A DNA stretch of 64,000 nt from contig OX638133.1 in NCBI GenBank assembly GCA_951804985.1, forward strand, positions 53,658,622-53,722,621. Direction: 5' to 3'. Positions 34,145 through 44,900 of the stretch are shown here, piece by piece. The notes beneath the pieces were generated by a model. It was not told the DNA's origin, did no database searches, and worked only from the letters and a program-made list of their open reading frames with translations. Every line of letters starts with the position of its first letter. Within the stretch, counting starts at the first letter, position 1. The translations under genes were made by a program, and so were the position numbers. This stretch comes from Dryomyza anilis (taxonomy: Eukaryota; Arthropoda; Insecta; Diptera; Dryomyzidae).

Positions 34145-36098
34145 GATACTGAAAGACTTCGTATACAGGCTAGGAATCGCTGTAATGCCGTGATCTCGCG
34201 CGAAAAGTTTCTTCACGAACAAAACGCGCGCAAAAAGGTCCTACTCTATCACAGGGGTAGTAAAAATTTCTGGTCATTTGTAAAAAGGGTGAAGAATCAG
34301 ACGACATCGTCTACTCCAACTCTTAGTATGAATGGCCAGACCTTCACTGACCCGGTTGATAAAGCTAATCTCTTGGCAGAATTATTTGCAAATAATTCAA
34401 CGCTCCCAGAAAGTAATCAACCACAGCCTATCGTCGATTCTGTTTCTTCTGCAATGCCGGAGATACATTTTCGAACTCGGGCAGTTAAAAAGGTTTTATA
34501 AAACCTCAACATTAACAAAGCCTCTGGGCCAGATGGCATATCTGCACATGTGTTGAAGAAGTGCGCGTCAACGCTGGCTTGTCCGTTGCGTAACCTTTTC
34601 AACATCTCCTACACGACAGGAGTTTTTCCATCTTGTTGGAAAGTTGCCAATGTCCAGCCAGTTCCGAAAAAGGGCGAGGCCACGAACCCTGCCAATTACC
34701 GACCCATTGCAATATGCTCTGCACTCTCCAAGGTAATGGAGAGCGTAATTAACTTCCACTTTGTGAACTATCTTGAGCACAACGAATTGCTCAGTGACCG
34801 ACAATACGGTTTCCGTAGGACCAGATCCACAGGTGACTTGATGGCGGTCCTCTCCGAAAAAGTGGAATAATTGTGTTCACCTTTTCGGGGAGAGCAAGGC
34901 TGTTGCTCTTGATATCTCCAAGGCTTTTGATCGAGTGTGGCATAAAGCCCTCGTTTCAAAACTAATTGCATATGGTGTTGGTGAATCTTTTACTCGATGG
35001 ATATCGAGTTTTCTCCAGGGTCGTTCAATACGAGTTGCGTTGGATGGTGTTCTTTCGGAACAACATTTCATCAATTCTGGAGTTCCGCAGGGTTCCGTCC
35101 TATCCCCGTCCCTATTTCTGGTATTTATCAATGACCTTCTGTCATTGACCCAGAACCCAATCCATTCCTTTGCAGATGATAGCAAAATTTGTCATTCATA
35201 CTCGTTCAAAAAGCGCCCAACCTCTTTGGAGATTGAGAGTAAAAGACGCACTATGAATGACACACTCAATAATGACCTTAAAACAATCTCCGATTGGGGT
35301 CTTGCAAATAGAGTTGATTTTAATGCACGCAAGACCCAATGTTGTCTGTTGTCTCACAAAAGAATGGATTCAACCCTACCTCCCCTTAATATGGGTGCTG
35401 TGGATATTGCAGAGTCAGCTGCTCTTGACGTTCTAGGCATATCAATTCAATGTGATCTCCGTTGGAATGATCACATATTTGACGTGTCGAAAGAGGCGGC
35501 CAAGTGCCTCGGTTTTTTAAAACGGTGTAAGACATACTTCACTCCAGCTGACTTGCGCACTGTCTACACCACCTATATTCGGCCTAAGATGGAATACAAT
35601 TCGCACATATGGGCAGGGGCTTCAAAATCTTCTTTGGAGTTCCTGGATCGAATCCAACAGCGTGCAATATATTTAATAGGGGATGAAAATATTTCATCCT
35701 CTATTGGTTCTCTTGAGCACCGAAGGACCGTAGGGTGTGTAAGCCTGTTCTATAGGTATTACAATGGTAAGTGTTCGAGGGAAATACATGGCCTGATTCC
35801 ACCAGGTCGTGTGTCCTCTCGTTCTACTCGGGCATCGAACCAAGCCCACCCCTTCGTAGTTCACTCGACTCTCAATAGAACCACGCATTACCGAGAGAAT
35901 TCGTTCTTCAGTCGCACGATACGTTTGTGGAACAATCTCCCTGCGTCTGTTTTCCCGACATTTTTGATATTGGCAAGTTCAAAACAAACATTCACCGACA
36001 TTACTCCATCTTTCCACCCTCCATTTAACCTATCATCCCTTCTTACGATCAACACTGTGCATTGCATGAATAGGGGGCATCCCCTGAGCGTTGGTTAA
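34145..36098 (+). pseudogene. LINE reverse transcriptase, 5'-truncated, broken
   Basis: Encodes the ORF2 region from the linker after the endonuclease to the C-terminus. RT blocks are seen in order: NKASGPDGISAHVL, VQPVPKKGEATNPANYRPIA, QYGFRRTRSTGDL, LDISKAFDRVWHKAL, SGVPQGSVLSP and the catalytic HSFADDSK. After RT comes the C-terminal part typical of CR1/Jockey-group LINEs (RTVYTTYIRPKMEYNSHIWA, later RLWNNLPASVF). The reading is interrupted by an in-frame TAA at about 34499 and by a stop and frameshift at about 34868-34895. No endonuclease and no ORF1 remain. The stop at 36096-36098 lies 5 bases before the poly-A tail. Inactive. Confidence 0.85.
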
Positions 36099-36836
36099 TT
36101 TGTAAAAAAAAAAAAATTACGAAAAACCCGGGTACCCGGGCACCCGGGTAATCGAGAGCTCTGATTCTAACTACGATTGAAAATTTACTTCGACGTAGTT
36201 ATGTTCCACTTCAACATAGTTATAAAAAATGTATGGAATACATACGCTATAGTCAGTTTTAATTAGTCAATCATCTTATCGTGATTCCCCTCGACGTGCA
36301 GCTCCTCTACCAAGCGTTATGGTTGGGAGTTAGGTCAATGGTGGATCCAATCCCTAAACATTTTGACACATCCTGGGGATAATTAAATAGAATAAAATAT
36401 ATAAATGACTAGAATGTATTTACTATCTTATCTTGCGAGAGCAATCGATCTCCACTTTTGTTCGTGTGGGTTTCTTCTGCAACGACTCGATACACTGCCT
36501 CATCATGAAAGTGGGGTGGAATCTACAATGCGATTTATGCTGATTGTTATTTTTTAGCATGGTACATTTTATTTGTATACTAAGAATCACTTGAAATAAA
36601 TTTTTCAAAAATATATTAATATTATTTGTTAGTTGCATGCTATAATATTTGTAACTTACTTGAGATCACGTTGATTTTTGTATAACACCGCGCAAAATAA
36701 AAAATGTTATATATTTTAATTTTTTTAATTTTATAAATTGACATATTTCTTATATACTAGGACGTAGTTATAAAACTAAAACGTAGTTACTTTTTAAGTA
36801 TTTTCAATTAACTACAATGTTTTCCTCTCGGTGTAG

Positions 36837-37267
36837 TATAGTTATTATAATAAGAATACTGTAATATTCTTCCTTCCATATTTTTCCTAATATTGTGGCT
36901 TCACTACATTGAAATTTTCAAGGTCGTGGTCATTTCATTTTTTGTGCTACCAATTAAATGCAGTTCAACAAAATTCAGGTTCTAGCATTCATTTTTCAAT
37001 AAAATTTTGAAAAACAAATTTAATTATTTATTTTTTTGATTTTTATTTGACAAAAAGCTTTTTAAATTTGGCTAATTTGGCAAACTATAAAAATACTACG
37101 AATAGTTTCGTGGAATTTGTACAGGCACATACCACATAAAATCAAAGAATACTAAAAAATATAATATTTTGAGTCACACATTTAGTCACTGCTATAAATG
37201 TATATTAAAATAAATAGTTTTAAATTTATCAATAAAATTTTCTTATAATATGATTTTTTTATTTTAG
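36837..37267. other. 3' end of RpL19 intron 2, unique AT-rich DNA
   Basis: No repeats recognised. It includes a T-rich tract before the acceptor (TTATAATATGATTTTTTTATTTTAG spans the last 25 bases). Confidence 0.5.
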
Positions 37268-37773
37268 GTCAAAATATTCGAAAACTAATCAAGGATGGTT
37301 TGATTATTAAAAAACCTGTCGTTGTCCATTCAAGGTATCGAGTACGTAAAAATACCGAAGCCCGTCGCAAAGGACGTCATTGTGGTTTCGGCAAACGCAA
37401 GGGTACAGCAAATGCACGTATGCCTACAAAATTTCTGTGGATGCAAAGACAACGTGTGCTTAGACGGCTCCTAAAAAAATATAGGGACAGTAAAAAAATT
37501 GATCGTCATCTTTATCATAATCTGTACATGAAATGCAAAGGTAATGTGTTTAAAAACAAGCGCGTTCTTATGGAATATATTCACAAGAAAAAGGCAGAAA
37601 AGCAGCGTAGTAAAATGCTGGCTGACCAAGCAGAAGCAAGAAGACAGAAGGTCAGAGAAGCTCGCAAGCGCCGTGAAGAACGCATTGCACACAAGAAGCA
37701 AGAACTTATCAATCTTCATGCTAAAGAAGATGAATTGGCCGCACAGGTTGCCGTCACCACCAGCAAAAAATAA
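37268..37773 (+). CDS. RpL19: RpL19 coding exon 3, ribosomal protein L19 (eL19)
   Basis: 506 nt to the TAA at 37771-37773; with exons 1 and 2 the protein is 205 residues, close to the roughly 203 of fly L19. It reads (R)[20 protein letters not shown], then a basic core containing [20 protein letters not shown], followed by [20 protein letters not shown]. The long charged C-terminal helix (about residues 145-200, rich in K, R, E, Q) is what reaches across to the small subunit in eukaryotic ribosomes. The frame is intact, no residue of the core looks lost, and codon use is mixed as expected for a highly expressed gene. The reading ATG inside the exon at 37300 is an artefact of starting within an exon. 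It looks functional. Confidence 0.97.
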
Positions 37774-37800
37774 AATATTTTTTCATAAATTTATTTTTGA

Positions 37801-37806
37801 AATAAA
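37801..37806 (+). terminator. RpL19: RpL19 polyadenylation signal AATAAA
   Basis: AATAAA lies 28 bases after the stop codon, with a second ATAAAA-type signal a few bases on and a T-rich/GT stretch after 37827. This gives a 3' UTR of about 50 nt, short as is usual for ribosomal-protein genes. Confidence 0.6.
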
Positions 37807-37827
37807 AAATAAAATTTCCACAGTATA

Positions 37828-38361
37828 AATTATTCGCGTTATATATTTTATTTGCTGGGTTGATCCATTACAATTCCAATGTTGAATTAAGATAATGGGT
37901 ACGATTTCGCTGAAATCTCTTTAGGTTTATTTATATTATTTATAAGGAACAGCAATTCCTCAGGAATTTTGTTCGAAATTCGAATGCAGTTTTACTATAT
38001 GGCCAGATTTTTTTAATGCGTTTTTTTGGTTATCTTCATCATTTCAAACAATAAAGTTGTAAAATAATAGTTCAGATATAAAATATGTATGCAAATCTTT
38101 ATTATTTGCAGTTAACTATAATTTTATGCACAAATTTCACATTTTTTTTAACGCAATAAAAGTTTAATTTGCAATTAGAACAACATCAGGCAACTCTAAA
38201 TCAGTTGTTTTGCCAAATGTCAAAACAGTGTTGTTGGATAAAATTGCGTTGTGTTGTGAAAATAAATATTGAAGTTTAAATTATGTTAAACTGCAATTAA
38301 AAGTATATAAAATTACTCTTAATTGTAGTTTTTCATTTAAGAAAATGTTGTGATTAGATTG
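37828..38361. other. Spacer downstream of RpL19
   Basis: AT-rich, no gene recognised. It separates RpL19 from the P2 repeat. Confidence 0.5.
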
Positions 38362-40026
38362 CGTTCATTTTTCAAGAGTTAAAAAAAAAATTAAGATATT
38401 CCCCAGCCGGTGAAGTTTTTGCATTGGTTGAATATATCTGTAATTTATTTGTGCAGAAATATGTAAATAACTTTTATTTAAATAATTTTGGTGCTATCTT
38501 TAGATATTTGTTAACATGTTATAAATAAAAATATAGTTAATTAAAGTGTGTTTTGTTTTTAATTAATTCTTTTCCCCGATGAAAAAAGTGGTGGAATTTT
38601 TTCACAATACCTATTTTCCACCAAGGGTAAAAATTCCCTGAGGAATTTTATTCACGATAAGAAAACGGGTAATTTTTCCTCCAAATGTTGTTCATGATAC
38701 GTAGTTTTTTTTAGGGAAACATTTTTTCCCTTTTCGAATATTGTTCACAATACCTATTTTCCACCAAGGGTAAAAATTCCCTGAGGAATTTTATTCACGA
38801 TAAGGCTGAATAATTAAAATTCCGTAGTAGAGATGGGCATGTGAGTGAGTTTTGACTCACGCTCACGAAATAATTTTTCTAATCACGCACACTCACAACC
38901 ACGTGAGCAAAATTAAGATTCAATCACGCGTGATTTCGCGTGAATCACGTTAAATCACGTTTTTTTTGCTATTGTTTTCAGAATGCGTAAAAATACATTT
39001 GCAATGTTGGTGAGATTGATCGACCGAGCGTGGCACCTCCAATACACCTACATCTTTAAAACGCAATAATGATGTCAGGGATTTTGATAAAATATATCTC
39101 AATTTTTAGCGGAGATAGAAATGTGAAAGACGTTCGATGTGCTGCTCATAGAGAAATATAAAAGTTGCATCAAAGAAAAGAATTATCAATAAAAGAATGG
39201 TACGGAGTAGAATTTACCAGGGATGAATTGATATTGTGAAAAACTATTTTTGAAACGATTTTTTTGGTTACTACGTTTATAAACACTAAATTGACATGAC
39301 CCCCACAAAAATTGACTAGCCCATACTAAGTACGGGGGTTAGATCCATTGTTGGCTGAAACCTTGCATTCCTTATTCTGAGTTGAAGAAGGAATGGGTAG
39401 AAGGGTTTGATTTATTACAGTTCTGAATAGTGGGCAACGCATTCTGAGTTCAAGGAGTGGTCATACTTGTTCTATAGTTCAACAAAAAATATAGAAAAAT
39501 TAAAAGTGATATTTTTTTATTTTATGGGACCTATCATGGTTGAAGTATATACAGGTTAAGTAATCTTTAACATTCAGGCGCCATTTACTTTTTTTTTGAA
39601 AACTGTTTGAAAGTTTCAACATTTGTTTACGAAAAATTTAAAGCAAAACATCAATGCTTTGTTTACAATTTCACAAAATTAACAAAAACTCAAAATTTTA
39701 ACATCAACAAAACTCAACATTTAAAAACGTTTTAAGATCTCCAGTACTTCAAAATGAACCATCGTGTATTTAGAATGTAAAATATTTAATTTTTACAGTG
39801 AAATTTTAATAAAATAGTGAAAATTAAGTGCAAAAAACATAACATTTAAATAAATTTTAAAAGAACAATTAAATGTTTTATTTTCAATATTTTTTTCTTG
39901 ACATTCTCAACATTCTGTATGCCAACTATCTGTCTAAATGAACTAACCTGTATATACTTCAACGATGGACCCTATAATGATTGGCGAAGCGAACGTCTTG
40001 GCGGAGCGAATGCAATTTGGTACACT
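38362..40026. repeat. P2: second copy of segment P (1665 bp)
   Basis: Nearly identical to 32482-34144 (one base more in an A run, GCAAAACATC for GCAGAACATC). It begins GTTCATTTTTCAAGAG after GATTAGATTGC and ends TTTGGTACACT. Here the sequence continues into a TIR element instead of LINE. It contains the C element copy at 39535-39967. No poly-A or target duplication is seen, so this could be the older, non-retroposed copy. Confidence 0.85.
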
Positions 40027-40795
40027 AAGAAAACAAAGATGATTTCCAGAAATATCACAGCAATAAATATCAAGTTATTTACAAATTATTTAAATCGTAT
40101 TTGAGACAGTCACTCAAACATCCGTCAAATACGATAAATATTGCTAGCAACCATCTTTCGAATTTACGATTATCTATAACAACCATCAATTAAACATCTG
40201 ACAAATAGGAAGATAGTTGATGAATATTTGGAAAAGGTACTCCATTAGAATTCGCAGAGTAATTTTTATTGAATTGCAAGAAAATGAATGAAATGTATTT
40301 TTATTTATTCTAGAATTAAAACAGTATCCTGGTATACATCGCCATCGTCTTTTTAAATCCTTCGAAGCCAAAATTGTAAAACGACTTGAGATTTCTTCGC
40401 AGAAGAACCAAGTCCGACCGGCGACGCTATCATCAAAGTAAACTGTGAAAAGAAATATATTCCATCACGTGTTGATAATTTAAATCACAGGATATTTTAT
40501 TTTCACCTTTACCATTAAAATGTAATATTTGAGTTGGCACATTTTTCACCATTTGATTTACTTCATTGTTGTAGATAAATCGAGCGTAAGGAAAAAGTAC
40601 GCCATTTTCCTTTTTTATGGTAGTCAAAATACCTCAATAGTTTTGCTGTAAATATCTCAATTTTCATTGCTGTTGTGGCAAACATCTCGTAACTATCTGA
40701 ATATACGTCATATTTAAAAAATATTATTAGTTTTGCTGCAACTTTATTGAAACTTATTATGTTTGAATATTTGCTACAAGGCGTTTTCTTAGTGT
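40022..40795. mobile_element. TIR element with CACTAAGAAAAC ends (about 774 bp)
   Basis: Left CACTAAGAAAAC and right GTTTTCTTAGTG, flanked by TA on both sides, so Tc1/mariner-like. It lies between two end-like pieces of the GGGCCCTATTATGA MITE family (39970-40020, 40801-40855). No clear ORF; the 102-codon minus-strand frame at 40563-40871 is not recognised. Confidence 0.55.
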
Positions 40796-40800
40796 AATAT

Positions 40801-41149
40801 AGGGCCCTATTATGATTAGCGAATGGTTTTGGCGAAGCGAACGTCCGCGAACGTAAAAAAAGGTGCAACACTCAACTAAATTTCATTCGCTTCAAGTGTC
40901 AAAATCAAGCAATTAATAGATCATGTGACGAATGGTCGAACGTATCTTAATCAATCATTTTTAAGGTTTTTTCTAATGAGTTTTTATTTGTATGCTTCTG
41001 CATTTTTGTTTATTGGGATTCTCCTGATTTTTATTTTTTTTATCTCAAATTTCGAGTTTTTTGTACTCCAACTAATAAATGAGTTAAACGTATATCATCA
41101 TTTTTTCGTTAAACATATTTATTTTGGGGAGAACTTTACTTTATAGGGC
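40801..41149. other. MITE end fragment and AT-rich spacer
   Basis: Begins AGGGCCCTATTATGATTAGC, an end of the palindromic MITE family seen at 29772; the rest is AT-rich with no gene. Confidence 0.45.
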
Positions 41150-41473
41150 CGCCCGCCCCTTTGGAACCGCCCATAAATGAAAAACCGACCGGGGTCATAA
41201 GTGGTTTTTGAATTATAACGAAGAGGGCCGGGCAAAAAAAAATTGTCACGATGCAGAAACCAGACCTTAAAAAAATAAAAAGTGACCTCAAGGTCACGTG
41301 GTACCCCTTAAAAATAAAAAAAAAACTGTTTTTTTTTGTTTAAACTCAATTCCAGAAAAGGGGGAGTGGAAAAATAAAAAATTCAAAATTGTTGATATAT
41401 ACAGTAGCATGGCCATTTATGACCTGAACATTTTTGGTACACTGAGGAAAAAAAGTAAAATATGAGATTGTAT

Positions 41474-41907
41474 CATGGTTGAAGTACATACAGGTTAGTT
41501 CATCTAGACAGTTAGTTGGCATACACTATGCTGAGAATGTCAATAAGAAAATTTAAAAAAATATAACAATTAATTGTCAATTCAAACTTTATTTCAAGGT
41601 TATGTTTTTTGCACTTTAATTAGGCTAATTATTAAAATTTCACATCACAAATTCCCTTTTTCACATTTGTTATATACTGCGATATTCTTCTGGAGCCCAT
41701 AGGCAGCTTGAAAATTGCCAAAATGTTGAAATTTATTTATTTTGAAATATTGAGTTTCAATTCTTTTATGAATTTGTAAACAAAGCATTGATGTTTTGTT
41801 TTAAACTTTTCGTAAACAAATGTTGAGTCTTTCAAACAGTTTTAAAAAAAAAGTAAATGGCGACTGAATTTTGAAAGACGACTTAATCTTTATATACTTC
41901 AACCATG
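41474..41907. mobile_element. C element (hAT-like MITE), reverse orientation
   Basis: CATGGTTGAAGTACATACAG to CTTCAACCATG, flanked by GATTGTAT (41466-41473) and GTTTGTAC (41908-41915). Orientation is opposite to the copies at 33.7 and 39.5 kb, judging from the CTGTCTAAATGAAC-like stretch at the other end. Confidence 0.75.
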
Positions 41908-41979
41908 GTTTGTACACACAGTGTGCAAATATAACTAAAATGTTAATCAATCCAATTAATTTTTAATTGAAACTCAGCC

Positions 41980-44900
41980 GATGTAACTTTTAGTAGCATC
42001 GAATCCCATATTCGTAATAATGAGAATATGTTAATTGGAGAAACTTTAATTAATTTTTTTGTCATATTAATATTAAAGTTGTTTTATATATTATATTTTC
42101 TATTGGGAATTTTTAAATCATTAATTAAATTATTAGTAACATCAATTCAAAATTCAATTAAATATTTTGTTAAATTAAATAAAATATTTGTCGAATAGAA
42201 ACATATGAAAATAAAAATAATTTAATTCAATATATAACATAAAATAAATATTAAATAAGTATTTATACTGATTGATATGCTTTGTAAAATTCTTTCAACC
42301 TAATGAATGTTTTACCGAAGTCAGTTTTCACAACTTCTACAGGGGGGCCAATTTATTGAGTCAAACATAAAATTTGTTATTGATGTTTGTTCAAATTTTT
42401 GACCTCAAAAATAAATTGAGTCATTTAATGCTTTAATAACATAACATACACTAAATAATGCAATATCATGTTTTAAAATAACAACGTAGAAGAAAATAAT
42501 ATTAGTAGAAACTGAACGACGCCGCCGACGCACGAGACGCACAAACAAAAAACAAAATGAAATCCAGAAGAAAAAAACAGTGTTGTAATTTAAGAAAATG
42601 GATAAATCAAAAGTAACAAATAAAAGTAGTTAATACTATTAAAGATTTAGTTGTATTGAAATTATATTAAATTAATTCCTATTAATATTTTAATTAAAAA
42701 ATGTGTAAATACAATTAATGAATTAGTAAATACATTAATATTTTTAATTGGAATACGATTTTGTTTGCTATTAATATCAATTGTTATATATACGTACAAT
42801 ATTTTTTTCTGTGTACACTTATAAGTGTATATATACACCCAGAAAAAAGTCATGGTAAATTTATAGTATTTCAATAGAAAAACAATAGTTTATACCATTA
42901 GTCAATAGGATGCGTCCCATTAGTTCAGTAATATTGAAACTGTTAATACAATGTGTGGTAATACCATAAATTTTATAATGTGATATTTTAATTACAGTAA
43001 GAGAGACCAATACAAATTTAATGATACGTATTATTAATTTTATGGTAAAGTCGAATTACATTTTCCTAATAATTTATTAAAACAAAAATGTATTTTAGTT
43101 AATTTATGGTATAATTTATTATATTTAAATGTCGAAATTGATATTCACTATTACAACACACAGCAAAAGATTATAAAACATTTAATGTTTGCTTTGGTTT
43201 CCAATAATTGATTGTAGTACTTGAGTCTGCAGTTATTTTTGAGTCCGTTGCCATAATATAAGTTCGATGTATTATTTATTTTCTGTAATAAATAAATATA
43301 TAACTATGAATAGATATATAAATATTATTTATTTACCATAAATACATTGAGTCCTTACCAATGTCACGTTTAATAATGTGGATTATGTAACGAAAAGCGA
43401 ATTAATCGACAACCGATTTCGATTGGAGCTGGCGTAGGCACTGGCGGTCGCTCGGCTAAGCTCGCCGGAAATGTCGTGGGACATGTGGCTCCATTCGCCG
43501 TTACATTAAAAAAAACTTGCCTACTATTTGAATTTAAACCAAAAAAAATTAATGAACAAAAAAAAATTTACACGCAAAAAAAATGACTCACGCAACAACA
43601 AATCTAACACTGACAAAAAAAAAATTATTAAAAGGGATATGAAAAAAATATATATAAGCTAACAAAAAAAATAATCTAAATTATGTATAAAAAAATGCAT
43701 GAAAAAAATATAAATTAATTTAAATAAATATCGCACCAAAAAAAATAAATTAACAAAAAAATGTTAACAACAAAAAAAATAATTTAAACAATCCAAAAAC
43801 AAAAACCTAATACCCTAAATAAACTAATGTCCCTAACTAAACAATAAACGATACCCTACACTAAGTGAAATGACTACGGAAAATACACAAAACCAAAAAA
43901 AAACAAACAACTTCTGGGCTTGATGGATGCCCGTTGCCTTCCCTCCCTACACATAACGTTCCTATGGCAACACTGAAAAAAAAAACTAAGAACGTCCCTA
44001 AACAAATAAAAAAAACTACACCTACTTCACCACATCATGGACCACTGAAAAAGAAAATTTAGCACATATTAAATAACAACACAAACATTTTCAGAAACAA
44101 TTTACAATTTTTTTATTATATAACATTTAAAATACTTAAAACTAATTTACAAATCTCTTGTATTTATTTACAATACCAATATTTTATTTATTTATTAACA
44201 TGAATATTTTTTTTTTTTAACAATAAAGATTTTTTTAATTTATTTTATTTAAATAGTTTTTTTTTATGTATTAAGTATTAATTTATTTTATTTAAAATTA
44301 ATTTTAAGTAATATTTTATTTTAAGTGTATAGTTTTATTTTGTTAAAGTCTAATTTTATTATTTTTTTAAGTTTTATTTAATTTAAGCATGTATATATTT
44401 TTTTATTTAAGTAAATTATTTTTTTATTGAATTTTATTTATCTTAGTGTAATATTTATTTTAGTCAAATTTAGTTTACTTTTAAGTTTTATTTATTTAAA
44501 TGTATCTTTTATTCGCTATAATTTTTTTTTTTATAATATTTTGACTTTTATTTCTTTAAGTGTACTTTCATTTCATTAAATCTTAATTTTTACTTGAGTT
44601 TTATTTCTTTAAGCGTACTTTTATTTCATTTAATTTTAATTTGGATTTTATTTAAGTATTGTTAAATTTTATTTTAAGTGTATAATTTTAATTTGTATAA
44701 TTTTAATTTGTATAATTAAAATTTTAAGTATACAATTTTATTTCATTATGTTTAATTTTATTTTATTTAAATTTTATTTTATTTGAATTCTATTTTATTT
44801 AAATATTTTTTTTATTGTATTTTATTTATTTAAGTGTAGTTTATTAAGTTTTAGTTTACTTTCAAAAATTTTTTTTTATTTATGTGTAATTATATTTATT

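Larger units (their letters stand above)
32482..36115 (+). mobile_element. Chimeric retroposon: non-LINE segment P plus 3' LINE
   Basis: One 13-bp duplication, ATTACGAAAAACC, lies at 32469-32481 and again at 36116-36128. Removing the insert and one copy restores the inverted arm of the hAT element. The insert is P (32482-34144), which matches 38362-40026 almost base for base, then LINE sequence from about 34145, then a 12-A tail (36104-36115). The tail and single TSD show that P and LINE were inserted together as one reverse-transcribed unit. P carries a complete 433-bp C element with its own 8-bp duplication. Confidence 0.75.
31593..36163. mobile_element. hAT-type foldback transposon 2 with a retroposon inside
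   Basis: TIRs CAGAGCTCTCGATT at both ends; flanked by ATTCTAAC (31585-31592 and 36164-36171), a perfect 8-bp duplication. Arms 31593-31920 and 32165-32480 plus 36116-36163 are inverted repeats built from ACCCGGGTA and TTCGAGTAGC/GTTCGTTCG words. The middle has two copies of CAAAGGGTACCATTAG in direct order, about 130 bp apart. Without the 3.6-kb insertion at 32482-36115 the element is about 940 bp. Confidence 0.85.
29649..36836. mobile_element. Outer TIR element carrying two hAT-type insertions
   Basis: The left end CTACACCGAAAGCAAAACGT and the right end (complemented CTACACCGAGAGGAAAACAT) are inverted repeats. Once the two 8-bp-TSD insertions at 29679-31523 and 31593-36163 are removed, the remaining element is about 770 bp, with ACGTAGTTATAA-like words in inverse order on both sides. 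TA lies at both edges, so a Tc1/mariner-like origin is possible. Confidence 0.5.
22461..37267 (+). other. RpL19: RpL19 intron 2 (14.8 kb, packed with transposons)
   Basis: Donor GTAAGT at 22461 and acceptor TTTATTTTAG ending at 37267. Fly RpL19 introns are normally a few hundred bases. This one holds at least five SINE pieces, a foldback element, several MITEs, a Ty3/gypsy fragment, two hAT-type insertions and a 3.6-kb chimeric LINE insertion. Between these (22461-23570, 25414-25780, 26345-26800, 27190-27645, 36837-37267) the DNA is AT-rich and featureless. Confidence 0.85.

Noticed and set aside
42660..43380. Mitochondrial DNA insertion (very AT-rich)
   Set aside because: No mitochondrial gene or tRNA is recognisable; the sequence is bounded by TIR-like ends.
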